Of a stretch of 64,000 bases of DNA, positions 47,123 through 58,219 are shown in pieces (the first letter of the stretch is position 1; every line of letters starts with the position of its first letter). Source of the stretch: Sepiola atlantica (Eukaryota > Mollusca > Cephalopoda > Sepiida > Sepiolidae); assembly GCA_963556195.1 (NCBI GenBank), contig OY744537.1:17199274-17263273 (forward strand), given 5' to 3'. The position numbers and the translations under genes are program-made. The notes below the pieces were generated by a model. That model worked only from the letters and a program-made list of their open reading frames with translations, did not search any database and had not been told where the DNA came from.

Positions 47123-47289
47123 ATAGAAGAGAAACAACCCATGGACATGAAGGAATTGTTTACCACTTCCGACAAATGGAGACAAGTGAGGAGCATCTAG
47201 AACAAAGATGGTGGCCGTCAAGAGCGAACACACTATGTGAACGCTTTGCAGACATACACGTCATGTGCAATAGGTCTGCAGATAAATAA
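47123..47289 (+). CDS. Possible 3' exon, unknown product (weak)
   Basis: A good acceptor (GCTTTTTTTTTGTAG) ends at 47122. Joined to the frame that the shifted cytohesin exon ends in, it would add IEEKQPMDMKELFTTSDKWR, QVRSI and stop at 47198. Joined to the ancestral phase 1 it would read (D)RRETTHGHEGIVYHFRQM, then EHLEQRWWPSRANTLCERFA and stop at 47287. Neither resembles the PH domain of cytohesin. The stretch may equally be a dispersed repeat. No polyadenylation signal was identified. Confidence 0.22.
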
Positions 47290-47296
47290 GCTGTCA

Positions 47297-47360
47297 TATA
47301 TTTATTGCTGTCTTTATTTGCATATTTATTGCTGTCTTTATTTGCATATTTATTGCTGTA
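47297..47360. repeat. Three 24-bp repeats
   Basis: CATATTTATTGCTGTCTTTA followed by TTTG, two full copies and a partial third. Confidence 0.85.
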
Positions 47361-47559
47361 TCACATATTTATGTATGTTTGTATATTCAAAATGGTGCTG
47401 CCAACAGAATTTAATGCATACAAGTGAAAAAAAAAATCGCTTTCATCGCGGCGAGTATATCTCAAGGCTAACCTAAGTTTCATGTATAAACATTTGTAAG
47501 CGAAAAACTTACTTGAGAAGTTTACCTTTGTTGGATCGGCCGATACTTACAGTTGGATA

Positions 47560-47946
47560 TAAAAACAATGGTTGAGATGCTAATTATACTAAACTCGTTA
47601 AAGATTCTGTCCCATCATGAGCTGGCTATGCAAATATGCCAACCACAAAAATTCCAGAAGTTCAAAATAGATTTGGTGTTGTAGCAATGTAGTTTTTAAA
47701 TTATTCCAATAAATGTATACACGATGAAAATATTCCATCGATATGGAAAACAGCAGTTGTAATTCCAGTACACAAAAAAAAATTCAATACATTTACCTGG
47801 GAAATATAGACCAATTGTTATGACATTTTTTTTATGTAAGGTTTTTGAGAAACTAATTAGTAATCATATTTTTAAGTGTATACAAAATGGTATCAACATT
47901 AAACAACATCGGGTTGTTCATGGAAAATAAACCTTATCGAATCTTT
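47560..47946 (+). mobile_element. Non-LTR retrotransposon relic (family F), 5' piece, reverse transcriptase N-terminal part
   Basis: Frames read together give IPSIWKTAVVIPVHKK, then LPGKYRPIVMTFFLCKVFEK and LISNHIFKCIQNG. These match the WK-A-V-PI-KKG and P-NYRPISL----K--E--I blocks of the reverse transcriptase fingers domain. Several frameshifts are present. The relic is cut at 47946 by the inverted-repeat element 47947-49601 and continues at 49602. Confidence 0.8.
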
Positions 47947-49601
47947 GGTTATTTCCAAGAATTTTACACTTTTGTGGCTTCCTGTTTAATCTTGCAACAA
48001 ATACTGTGTCACATGACGTACGGATGACCAGAAATGAAAAATTAAACGTTTTTGTTAGCATTTCTGAAGATCAAAAATTAATATTTACACTTTCACATTT
48101 ATAAAACTTTTTTTTTCAATTTCAACTTCCGCTTCCCTTTTTAATTTCTAATTATTGATTACCTTCCCATAAGATAACATTAAAATTAATGTTTTTTGGA
48201 AACATTTTAGATGGGATTAGAAAATATTATGAAGTGTAATAAAAAGTAATGTTATTTAAAAAAAAAAAAAAAAAACGAACTTTCGGTTGATAGATTGTTA
48301 AAATTAATTCAATAAAATGTTTTATTATAGCATATGTTTTTATTTATTTAAACCACTTACATTAATAATAAAATGTTTTTATTTATTTATTTAAACCACT
48401 TACATTAATAATAAAATGTTTTTATTTATTTATTTAAACCACTTACATTAATAATAAAATGTTTTTATTTATTTATTTAAACCACTTACATTAATAATAA
48501 AATGTTTTTATTTATTTATTTAAACCACTTACATTAATAATAAAATGTTTTTATTTATTTATTTAAACCACTTACATTAATAATAAAATGTTTTTATTTA
48601 TTTATTTAAACCACTTACATTAATAATAAAATGTTTTTATTTATTTATTTAAACCACTTACATTAATAATAAAATGTTTTTATTTATTTATTTAAACCAC
48701 TTACATTAATAATAAAATGTTTTTATTTATTTATTTAAACCACTTACATTAATAATAAAATGTTTTTATTTATTTATTTAAACCACTTACATTAATAATA
48801 AAATGTTTTTATTTATTTAAACCACTTACATTAATAATAAAATGTTTTTATTTATTTAAACCACTTACATTAATAAAATGTTTTTATTTATTTAAACCAC
48901 TTACATTAATAATAAAATGTTTTTATTTATTTAAACCACTTACATTAATAATAAAATGCTTTTATTTATTTATTTAAACCACTTACATTAATAATAAAAT
49001 GTTTTTATTTATTTATTTAAACCACTTACATTAATAATAAAATGTTTTTATTTATTTATTTAAACCACTTACATTAATAATAAAATGTTTTTATTTATTT
49101 AAACCACTTACATTAATAATAAAATGTTTTTATTTATTTAAACCACTTACATTAATAATAAAATGTTTTTATTTATTTAAACCACTTACATTAATAATAA
49201 AATGTTTTTATTTATTTAAACCACTTACATTAATAATAAAATGTTTTTATTTATTTAAACCACTTACATTAATAATAAAATGTTTTTATTTATTTAAACC
49301 ACTTACATTAATAATAAAATGTTTTTATTTATTTAAACCACTTACATTAATAATAAAATGTGTTTTTTCAATGTAAATATTATTTGTTTATTACTACATT
49401 AAACTAATAAAAATAAACAAATGTATTATTATCAAACTATAATTTGAAGGAACAATAATAATTTTAAAAAATTCACATAAACCAAAAAATGTTAAAAACG
49501 TTTTATTTTTCATTTCTGATCATCCGTACATCACGTGACGCGGTATTTGTTGCAAGATTAAACAGGAAGCCACAAAAGCATAAAAATCTTGGAAATAACC
49601 A
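47947..49601. mobile_element. 1655-bp terminal-inverted-repeat element with a tandem-repeat core
   Basis: The ends are inverted repeats of about 107 bp (47947-48053 and 49495-49601), starting TGGTTATTTCCAAGA and sharing GGCTTCCTGTTTAATCTTGC and AACAAATAC. They differ at roughly ten positions. A 6-bp direct repeat, AATCTT, lies outside both ends (47941-47946 and 49602-49607) and the broken LINE continues on each side, so the borders are well defined. About 1 kb of the interior is a minisatellite. No transposase frame is present, so it is non-autonomous. Superfamily is not assigned. Confidence 0.85.
48331..49360. repeat. Minisatellite, 43/39-bp units, about 25 copies, inside the inverted-repeat element
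   Basis: AATGTTTTTATTTATTTATT followed by TAAACCACTTACATTAATAA and TAA. Two length forms, with three or two TTTA blocks, are grouped: 43-bp units first, then mixed, then a run of 39-bp units. One unit (about 48866) lacks an AATAAT and one has GCTTTT instead of GTTTTT. Confidence 0.95.
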
Positions 49602-49940
49602 AATCTTTTAGAAAATATGGATGTTATAAATGAATATTTATTAGAGATAGTGCAGCTAATTTGTACTTAGACTTTAGCAAATCTTTTGAAAATGTATCTC
49701 ATTATCATTTGATAAAATTGAAAAGAAAAAAAAAATCAATTTTTGTTAAGTAATATAATAGTGTTAAGAATTACTTTGAATTACACAATGTACCCTTCAG
49801 TTTTCTTCAGGGTTTGGTATCTTTTATCTTTTAAATATATAAATTATCTTCCTAGTTATATATAGTTTCATATTTAACTTCCAAACACAGCCAGAATGTT
49901 TTGGTTGTGTTAGAAGGGATGCTGAATCGGGTAGAGTTTT
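49602..49940 (+). mobile_element. Non-LTR retrotransposon relic (family F), 3' piece
   Basis: Continues the relic at 47560-47946: LDFSKSFENVSHYHLIKLK (the LDFSKAFD-V-H--L block of the reverse transcriptase) at 49665-49720, and about 49785-49850 a decayed VPQGSVLGPLLF and YINDLP block. Frame is lost in several places. Later parts are not recognisable. Confidence 0.75.
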
Positions 49941-51309
49941 TATTTTAATTATATTTAAAGTTTTTTTGTTTTTTTTTATATGTGAACAACATGAGTATTG
50001 TCCATAAATGTAAAGAATGTTCTTAATTTACAAGGGGGATGTTTTATGCGGATTTAAATGTTGCCAGATGACACTATTTTCTGCTAAATGGTCGTGATGG
50101 TGCAATACTTGTTTGCAGCAAAAATCGGCCCAAATACACCTCGATATACATTTCACATAAAGTTTTCTAGTCGTCTTTATAACATACTGTCGGATATCTC
50201 ACCCTTGCACACATTATATATTTTTATATATATATATATATATCTAAACATTAAAAAAACGATGTTTAAAAAAATGGTCATTCAGATATGAATGACTTAA
50301 CAGTCTAATCAAAACAGTAGACCTTTGTACATATAAAGTGCTCAATATCCTTTCAGATAGAGATTTATAACAATAATAAATAATACATATATATAATACC
50401 AAAATTGTCTGTTTTCCATGCTTGGCGCATTAAACAAATAGCAATAATGCCTATTAATACTATGAGCAGCACCCTAGCTTTGTCTTTTTCAGTCTTTTTT
50501 TTTTCATACTGTTTTCCTCTTTGTTCCTTCTTCGGTTAGCTTCTTGATACTGGATTTTCTTTCTTTTTTCTATCTAACGTAACTTATGTAATAGCATCAC
50601 TTATTTAAATCTATATTTTCTATTCTACATATTACTGCTTCTAGTTTACTATTAATATAAGACTGGGCTAACGTTGAGGAGAAATGGAGACAAATGATAC
50701 TCACAGAGGGCCCAAATAACCTAAATCTACTTTTCATAAATAAATACTATATTTTGTAAGGTCTACGACTATTCTCTGGTCTTGTATTTTCTTGCCTTGT
50801 GCTATTTTTTCTAAATATATGCATTTTTATATAACTATGTCTTTCTCTTTAACAATAAAGAAAAAGCAGGAGATATTTCTAGGCTCAAAAATGCTAAGTG
50901 AATGTTGGTTGATTCAAGTGAGTTTTCCTTCCTGACTGAATTTTACACTACACAATGAAAATCTTTTCAAGAAGAACTACAGGACATTTTACTTATAGGC
51001 CCTTAAAAATCAAGTACCATAAATTTAAATCTTTTAATATTCAAAATAATTTTCAATCCTTGTTAAAAAAAATATATATTTACGATTTTATTAAAAAAAA
51101 AAACTTTATTGCTGGCCTTTTTCTAGGAAACAATTTACAAGATATTTCTATAAATGCACACAAGAAGTAAGGCAATTATGTTTCGAAATTTTTTAGATGA
51201 GGATAATTTGGATTATTCGAACTACTACTCTCATCGTCATTGTTATCATAAACCCATGGTACAATGATAAAAAAAAGCATCGATTAACAATCAGTTCTAA
51301 ATGAGTCTT
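49941..51309. other. AT-rich DNA, no gene seen
   Basis: (TA)n tract at 50220-50243. Open frames at 50088-50291 and 50955-51170 have no support. Confidence 0.4.
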
Positions 51310-51700
51310 CTGGATGTTGATCATCATCATCATCAACCGGTTTATTTGTTGAATCAGGCCACAATTAATCCTCTGATGAGGGTGGGGCCTGATTGTCTAG
51401 TCTCGAAATCTAAGTCTTCCTCTCCACTCCTGTCTTTGGCAAGGCTTGATGGAATCCATAGACCCTGAAGATCCACGCATTCTGGGATCTACGAAGCCCA
51501 AGACATTATCAGCAGCATTAGTGCTACTGGCACTGCCTTTCTTTTTTCCTGCTGTATTTCGACTAGACATTGTATTTAAGGCAATTTTACGGCTGGATGC
51601 CTATCCTTTACCAACTTGAACACTTTTGGCAGTCCAAGACCTCCACCGTTCCCATCTAACTAGGGCTGATGTCGTTTCCACTTAAGCATGTACAAATGTC
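51310..51700 (-). repeat. Interspersed repeat remnants, less AT-rich
   Basis: (CAT)n at 51322-51338 marks one end. The words TTACGGCTGGATGCCTATCC and TTTGGCAGTCCAAGACCTCC occur in a block clearly richer in G and C than its surroundings. I associate the GGCTGGATGCC word with dispersed repeats of cephalopod genomes, but the element class is unknown. Confidence 0.4.
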
Positions 51701-51894
51701 ATACATTACCAATGAGTTGCTTATCAAGATATTGTTGGTAAAGTATAAAACAAGAATTCCACTTGTATGAACAAAATAGTGACACATAAGTGAAGTAGAC
51801 GTGCCCGAAATGTCGTTAAATATTTATTTATTTATTTATTTATTTATTTTTTACCTGATGGTGATAATAACTACGAATAACATTAATTGACACG

Positions 51895-52215
51895 TTTACC
51901 TGAATATAGCTGACGAAACGAGACAAATCTACTTTTGTGTGTGGATTAAATAAAGGGTTCAATTCCAGATTCTGCATAGGTTCCCAAGCTAAAAAAGATG
52001 TACCTGAAGAAGGTCGGAAGTTACCTTGACCGAAACGTTATGAAAATAACAATCAAGATGAAAATAGTAGTGTGAATAATCGAAATAATACATTCTTGAT
52101 AGTTGTAAATTTTACGATATTTAGCTTATTTTATGTGGTAACGGTCAGAGGTTACATTGACCAAAATGTTGTGAATATAACCAAGATGAGAATAGTAGTC
52201 CAAAGAATAAGACAG
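51895..52215 (+). mobile_element. Two decayed copies of the GAAGAAGGTCGG MITE-like family
   Basis: Copy one ends near 52080 with GAAGAAGGTCGGAAGTTACC, then TTGACCGAAACGTTATG and CAAGATGAAAATAGTAGTGT. Copy two (52140-52215) repeats GTCAGAGGTTACATTGACCA, then AACCAAGATGAGAATAGTAG. Both align with the right half of 35824-35997. The 84-codon frame across them is not coding. Confidence 0.65.
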
Positions 52216-53526
52216 GTATTACACGATTACTTCAGCTTTCAAATAATACTAAAAAAAAAAAAATTTTTTTTTAAAAAGAGAAAAAAACTGTCTTTAAATA
52301 CAGACCAACTACCAATAATCAATTGAGTAGCCAATGTTTTCTTGTGAATTCTGTTCAGATTCTATAAATGGATTATTATTGATTATCAAAATCAGAATAG
52401 GCAGCAGAAAGGAAAGGATAATCCCAAACCATCTGCAACTTAAATGAACAAAGAATTCCAGGTTCTGACAACGCCAAGATTACTGGATACCAAAGATGAT
52501 CGCGTTCAGTTAACTTTACTGCAAAATAGTTGACATGAAGTTTTGATTTTGAAGCAAATTATGATGCAAAATGATATAAATTCAATTTCTTCAAATTGAG
52601 AAATTAAACCTATAAAAAGATGAATATAACCGTAAAAGCTAATATTAATGGAAAGAAAGAAAATTAAGCAGATATCCAATTACGTAAACAATGATTTTGG
52701 TGTGCTGTAATATAAAAAAGGGGAGTAACCTCCTTTTTTCCTCTTATATAATTATCTCCCTTTGTCCTGTATAAAAATGAATTACCTTCCTTGAATTCCA
52801 AAATAGTCCCATCTGGTTGGTCAAGACAATTTTCCTCGACCAATCAACAGACCATTAATTTTGTAGGGCTGGATGCAAAAATCCTTTGTCCTCTTTTGAA
52901 AGCCGTCTTTACTGGGAGAGGATGCCAAGAAACACTGTTCTCTTCTTTTGAATGTGATCGTCGACAGGTCACATTTGAAAGATAAATAAATTGGTATTGA
53001 AATTACCAAGATGTTAATGTTTATCTATCAATATGAATAAATGAAAAAGATTCTGTTTTGTGTTTACAATGAAGTTATAAATTAAACGTTTTATTTTGAA
53101 TTAATATTTCAAGTCGCAAACTTTGCAAAGTGATAGCGAGCCAATAATGTCAGCTAGTTTAATACATATATTATCTTTTTGTCTTGTGTGCCTTCTTCTA
53201 TCTGCTTTACTTCACCATTTTACCAACTTCGACAAGCGACAATTTAATCATCTTTTGCTAAAATCACTTCATTAATGAGATGAAATGCAAAATTTTAGGT
53301 AGCGGTAACAATTTAACAAATGGCGGATATTGCGTTTTGCACTCAAACGTTTCATATGCTAGCAATGACAGATAAGCGATTTGAGAAAGCAAAAAGATTA
53401 TTAGGATCAGCAAGAACGAAAAAAAAAAAAAAAAACCCCAAAGCAATGCACATTTCTAAAAAAGGAAATTCATACTAAAAATTAAGCTTTAAGTAAATAA
53501 CAGAAAGGAGAAGAAAAAAATGAATC
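52216..53526. other. AT-rich DNA, no supported gene
   Basis: 52690-53010 is moderately GC-rich and holds the palindrome TGTGATCGTCGACAGGTCACA. Open frames on both strands at 52791-53009 have no splice signals. Confidence 0.4.
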
Positions 53527-53600
53527 TTCATCATACTAGCTTTAATGTCCGTTTTACATGCTGGCATTTGTTGCACAATATGGAATATCGATATTAGTTA
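53527..53600 (-). mobile_element. Non-LTR retrotransposon 3' tail (family B)
   Basis: CTTCATCATACTAGCTTTAA, then TGTCCGTTTTACATGCTGGC on the plus strand: the family B 3' end with its ATCAT-type tail. Only about 70 bp remain. Confidence 0.7.
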
Positions 53601-53929
53601 TCATGAAATCTGATGATTGAATAGCTATATTCTTATCCTTGGACGTGGTTTGTTTCATGGCATATCAATCTACAGAATTATTCATTGCCAAAATAAAAAT
53701 ACTTTTTGAACAAGTGTTAGAGAGTAAAGTGGGGGTTGAGAAATATAAGAAACTGTGATTGGTCAAATAAGATATTGAGAGAGAGAGAGGGTACTTTTGA
53801 AATAGTTACAACAGTTGGTGAGATGCAAAACTAGCACATGAGAAATAAGAATGGAACAGTGTAAACCAAATGTTAAGAGTTCCTTGTAACGTTGAATTAT
53901 TAAATTAGTATTATAAATATTCTACATGT

Positions 53930-54600
53930 GAAGAAAGTATATTTTGATGACGAGGCTACTGAGACTGTTCAGAAGTTTTGTTACCTTGGTGATAGTATTG
54001 GAGCACAGGGAGGAGCTTGTGTTGGTGTGACAACAAGAGTTAGGAGTGGATGAAATAAGTTCAGGGAACTTTTGCCATTACTAACCAGCAGAGCGTTACC
54101 GCTTTCGATGAAGGGAAGAGTCTATCAGGCATATGTACGCAGTGTGATGATGTATAGAAATGAAATCTGGCTAGTGAGGGTTGACGACATGCGTTAAAAC
54201 TTACATGGAGAGAAATGATATAAGAATGATACAATGGATGTGAAATGTGAGTCTTATAGATAGGCTTAGATCTGATAACCTCAGAGGAAGATTAAATTTA
54301 AACAGTATAAGGAGGTGTGTGTAGAAAAGGAGACCTCGTGGATTTTATCACATTGAATAAATGGATGAGTGCTTGAGTTAGTAGATGTAGAACAGTTGAG
54401 GTAGCAGGGTCAGTTGGCAAGGGAAGGCCAAGGAAAACATGGGAGAACATGATATAGATGGATTTGAGAGAAAGCGGGATAAATAAAGACCTGGACAGTG
54501 ATGGGCAAGTTTGGTTGTTAATTTCTAAAAGTCGTCCAACACATGCCAGCATGTAAAACAGATGTTAAACCGAATATGATGATCATCATGGTCATCAATT
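53930..54600 (+). mobile_element. Non-LTR retrotransposon ORF2 C-terminal part and 3' end (family B)
   Basis: The plus strand reads FCYLGDSIGAQGGACVGVTT, then RVRSG, FRELLPLLTSRALPLSMKGR, VYQAYVRSVMMYRNEIW. This is the typical post-palm part (YLG--I, F--L-P-L---ALSL--K--VY---VRS-MLY--E-W) of non-LTR ORF2 proteins. Frameshifts and stops follow before the GRPRKTW-like segment (54420-54450) and the CATGCCAGCATGTAAAAC 3' end with an ATGATGATCATCAT tail. Same family as 484-875, opposite orientation. Confidence 0.85.
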
Positions 54601-54689
54601 CATTCATGCAGTCTATAGACGATGAAGAATAAAATCCAAGGCCTGGCTCACATGAGGAGTCTGGCTTAAGCCACAAAGTAGAATATTAG

Positions 54690-55480
54690 TACATGTGCAA
54701 CAGATGAAACACAAAATTGAAAGTCGGCTCCCAGAACAATCTCTAACGGAAACTGATCAACTTCAAGTGAGGAGCCACAGCACACACACTAAGATGTACT
54801 GCCTTGGCCTTGTTCTACTCCTCTGCGGAGTATGCATGTCCTGTTTAGAAGAGATAAAGCCATGCCAATAAATTAGACCCAGTGTTGAACAATTGATTGC
54901 CTGAAGCCTACCAACCTGAATCTCTTCGCTGGCATTGTTTCTGCAGATGTGAGACGAAGAATTGCCAGCTGAGTAGAGATCACAAAGGCTACCAGTGATG
55001 AACGCCATCTCTTTCATGGACTTGAACCAACAGCCCAACAATTGAAGTCAAGGAGAAGCGTTCTCAGCCATGTCGAGCCCCTAACATCCCAGGAAAAGAA
55101 CAGAAGAGACCAGACTACAACTGTGAATCAGACAGCTAGAGAATAGCCTCCCTTCCTACTTACATGGGAATCCCCCCACCCACCCCTTTGAATCTCTCTC
55201 CTGATTCAGAAGCACCCTGGCTCCATTGAACTGAACGGGAATGGGGTAATCAAAAGTTGATATGGCCAAATGTGGCTACAAAATCAATCCAACCATCTGT
55301 GAATGTGGAGAGGAGGATCATACAATGCAGCACTGCTTCGTGCGTTCTCTACTGCCCAATTAGTGCAGTTTGAAAGATCTTGCAAAGTGCAACAATAATG
55401 CAAAATACTGCATAAAAAAGGTGGAAACTGTTGTATGACAACCGCATGCTGTAAAGACATGCAAAGAAGTAGTGAAAATA
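54690..55480 (+). mobile_element. Non-LTR retrotransposon ORF C-terminal region (family G)
   Basis: Frames read together give TALALFYSSAEYACPV, KLDPVLN, then TSDERHLFHGLEPTAQQLKS, RRSVLSHVEPLTS, and near the end WGYKINPTICECGEEDHTMQ, HCFVRSLLP. The CxCG-EEDHTMQH--V-C-like knuckle with preceding WG pattern is the C-terminal signature of another non-LTR class. Stops and frameshifts break it about five times. The minus-strand open frames here (54763-55041 and 55284-55490) are shadows. Confidence 0.85.
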
Positions 55481-56289
55481 GGAGTGACATCAGATTTGGA
55501 CCCAGTTTACTGATTTCCTAGTCTATGCCAGTCACCATTAGACAATTTTTTTCTCCCGCCTCCTGGAGATAACAAAGTATATATTAGTGTTACAATGTAA
55601 ACTATCTGATATCTACATTGTTACCAGATAGAAATCAAGATATATCAGACCTTAGATTTGTCAATTAGAGCCAGAAATAGATATTCTATTGAGAAAGCAA
55701 AACAGCCTTGTATTACAAATCTCCACTTTGACAAATAAAGATCTAATTTGTTGTTTTTATTTATTTACTAATGAGTCACCACTTAAGGGTTAATTAGATG
55801 GATAGATTGACAGTTGAATGATTATGAATATTATGAGAGGATTAAAAATGATGAATGGAATGGATAAAATTTGATCGCTTATGAGGACGGTTTATGGCAA
55901 GTGTTTATTGACATGAGATTTGAAGATGATCTTGTTGTGGACCTCGAGGAAGCAATCTTGCAGCAACATGTTCCACAGGTGGGAAATTCTTGGAAAGAAA
56001 CTATGTTGATGGAAATTCCGTTTGATGTTAAGCACACGCAGGCAGAAAGGAAAGTTCTCCGCAGTGGTGTTAGAATTCAGTTCTTCAGTTAGAACTCAGT
56101 TAGAATGAACTAAGTTCATTTTTTTTTTTTTTTGAATGAATCAAAACTAATGAATCAAAACTGTTGAATGAATCAGTTCTTCGTTATCTTCAGTTAGAAT
56201 TCAGTTCTTCAGATCAGTTCTTCGCAGTGGTGTTAGAAGAATTCTTGCCGTGAAAGTCTTATGGTAGATCAACTCTTTCGGGTTCATTT
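55481..56289. other. No supported gene; LINE tail fragment
   Basis: ACTAATGAGTCACCACTTAA at 55769-55790 resembles the family A 3' end (inverted: TTAGT with GGTGACTC). A 73-codon frame at 55871-56092 (+) with LVVDLEEAILQQHVPQVGN is not low-complexity, but lacks splice signals and is not recognised. 56100-56230 holds short repeats of GAATTCAGTTCTTCAG. Confidence 0.4.
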
Positions 56290-56700
56290 AACACAGTAAC
56301 TATACCGGTTGTAAATGATTCCATGTACAAGATTAATTGAACACAAGTTTTTATAGCTGAGAGATGCAGGTTCAAACCTTTCTAAACAGCGTAAGCGTGT
56401 AGGGATCAAGGGTTGGTCTTCAGGGGTGACCTCGACTGGTCTCTATGCATCCCAGCACTATGTGATGCGCAAAATATAGTCTCTTCATAGTGAATGATCT
56501 TCCGTGTGCAGTGAGAAGCTATATCCTTCTTAAGATTACCCTTTTAATATGCATGGACAAAACATTAATCTAAAAGGAATAAACCGTGACCACAAATCCT
56601 GCTATTCGACGGGTAGCAGTAGTTCACGTTGCACTCATCAACAAACTGATGATCTGGTTCTGAGAATAGTATAACCTCACAGATGATCATATATATTTCA
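56290..56700. repeat. SINE-like tail and a GC-richer dispersed repeat
   Basis: 56320-56370 on the minus strand carries the AACTTGTGTTCAATTAATC tail of the SINE-like family. 56400-56700 (with GGGTAGCAGTAGTTCACGTT and GCACTCATCAACAAACTGAT) is clearly richer in G and C than its surroundings and is probably an old repeat whose class I do not know. Confidence 0.4.
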
Positions 56701-56889
56701 TAATGGGAAGGCATAACTGCTCCGGTTCAAGTGAAGTACTGTGGACTGTGTGCAGGTTTGGCATGCTGCATATACAATAAGCCTTAAGAAAAAAACAATG
56801 ACTGTTTCACTATCAATTGATGGATGACCCAAAAAGAAGTGCGTAAATGACCCTAATTAAGGAAAGAAACTAAGAATATACAAAGATAG

Positions 56890-57190
56890 TTGGCAATGAA
56901 ATTGTATAAAAACATGATCTTGGCTGTAGCGCATCGGATGGAGAAAATTTCCGGTCCCATTGTAAAGGCTTCGATGAGAAATTATATTGAAAAAAAAACA
57001 ACGTTTCAACTGGTACAACCACGTCACCTACCGTCAGTCATTCGAAACACTCCAAAGTGTGTCCCACATCAATGCCGATGGACCAAGGCTGCGCAGTAGG
57101 CTGCTTAAGACATGGAGGGGATCAGTTGATGACAACCTGATATTAGCGGGTGACACAAGCAAAATGGAAACAGACAGAAGCTAGAAATCA
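56890..57190 (+). mobile_element. Non-LTR retrotransposon ORF C-terminal fragment (family H)
   Basis: One plus frame reads RFNWYNHVTYRQ, SVSHINADGPRLRSRLLKTW, RGSVDDNLILAG, then TDRS. This fits the RW-GHV-R-------V-----G-R-RGRP-KTW---V--DL-L-G pattern ending many ORF2 proteins. The RGRPKKTW core is altered to RSRLLKTW. Dead fragment. Confidence 0.75.
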
Positions 57191-57394
57191 TTCATGTTAG
57201 AAACGTCTAAGCTCAACATGAGAGATGAAGACGAAAAATGAAAATAATAATCAACATTTTTTTTAAGGTGATTTAAACCTGTTTGGAAAGGAAATTTAAA
57301 CTTAGATGAGATTAATTTAAAACTTTCAGCATTTATTGTCAAATCTAAAAAGAGAAACTGTCAGTTAATTTCTTTGCAAAATTAATACCCTCTT
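57191..57394. other. AT-rich DNA, no gene seen
   Basis: No feature recognised. Confidence 0.4.
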
Positions 57395-57520
57395 AAGAGG
57401 ATGTATGATTGGCTTAATGTCAAGGACAATATAATTTAGCTTCGCCGAGTTCAAATCCTACTGGATCTATTGAAATCATTTATGCACTAATACTGTTGGA
57501 AAAGAAAGGTATGAACCCAT
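57395..57520 (+). repeat. tRNA-related SINE-like fragment
   Basis: GAGTTCAAATCCTACTGGAT carries a GTTCAAATCC B-box-like core and is followed by CTATTGAAATCATTTATGCA, matching the inverted copy at 19190-19345. AAGAAAGGTATGAAC follows. Confidence 0.55.
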
Positions 57521-57899
57521 ATTCCCCCCTTCATTTATAGACACAAATAAAACCCTGTTCAGTATATAAATAGATGTTGCGTTTTTGACATATTTAATGT
57601 CAAAACACACAAAAAAAAGAGTTGGTTGGTTATTGGGTTTTACGGCATGTCCACCTCCATTGGGTTATTTTATGTCTGAGCTATATACATAAAAAATTAA
57701 ACATTGAGGCCACTATCATTTAAAATTTTCTTTTTACATTTCTTTAGCAATCTAATTCTTTTTAAAACAACGAATATTCTGTCTTATTGTAAAAATAATT
57801 GTTTGCTAAATATTCTTCAAACCAATAAAAACAAATGTCACTTTTTTTAATATATTTAAAATTGTGCTGTTTTAGATTTTGAAACCATTCACTTTAAAA
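57521..57899. other. No gene seen; short repeat piece
   Basis: GTTATTGGGTTTTACGGCAT then GTCCACCTCC at 57630-57660 looks like the end of a dispersed repeat. Otherwise AT-rich. Confidence 0.35.
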
Positions 57900-58050
57900 T
57901 TGGTAAAGACGCAATTTTTTTTATCTGGGCATCATCAGATTAATCACCAATCACCATCTTTGCTTATCGGACGATCTCATTTTTTAATGTGTAAAAGATT
58001 ATGACGTACATACGAACATGAAATGCCTCAACATTATATGGATGACCTTT
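57900..58050 (-). mobile_element. Possible Helitron-like 5' end, second copy
   Basis: Read on the minus strand: GTTGAGGCATTTCATGTTCG, TATGTACGTCATAATC, GAGATCGTCCGATAAGCAAA, GATGGTGATTGGTGATTAAT. The order and spacing match 33168-33290. Confidence 0.45.
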
Positions 58051-58219
58051 TATTAGCTTAGATGCTTAAACATCAAATACAAAAAAATGTAAAATAAAAA
58101 AAATAAACTTAAAAAAATTTTTTTAATGGCTTATTTTTTTTATATACACTTTTCTCTTATTCGACCTAAACTATTCTCTGCTCTCTTTCTCCCTAAATAA
58201 CTTTTTGAGCTTTATGATC

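Noticed and set aside
55871..56092. 73-codon plus-strand frame with acidic N-terminal half
   Set aside because: Composition is protein-like, but there is no acceptor or donor, no recognised family, and the end lies in short GAATTCAGTTC repeats.
57395..57520. tRNA gene
   Set aside because: Only a B-box-like word is present. No complete cloverleaf with A box and acceptor stem could be drawn; it is a SINE-like fragment.
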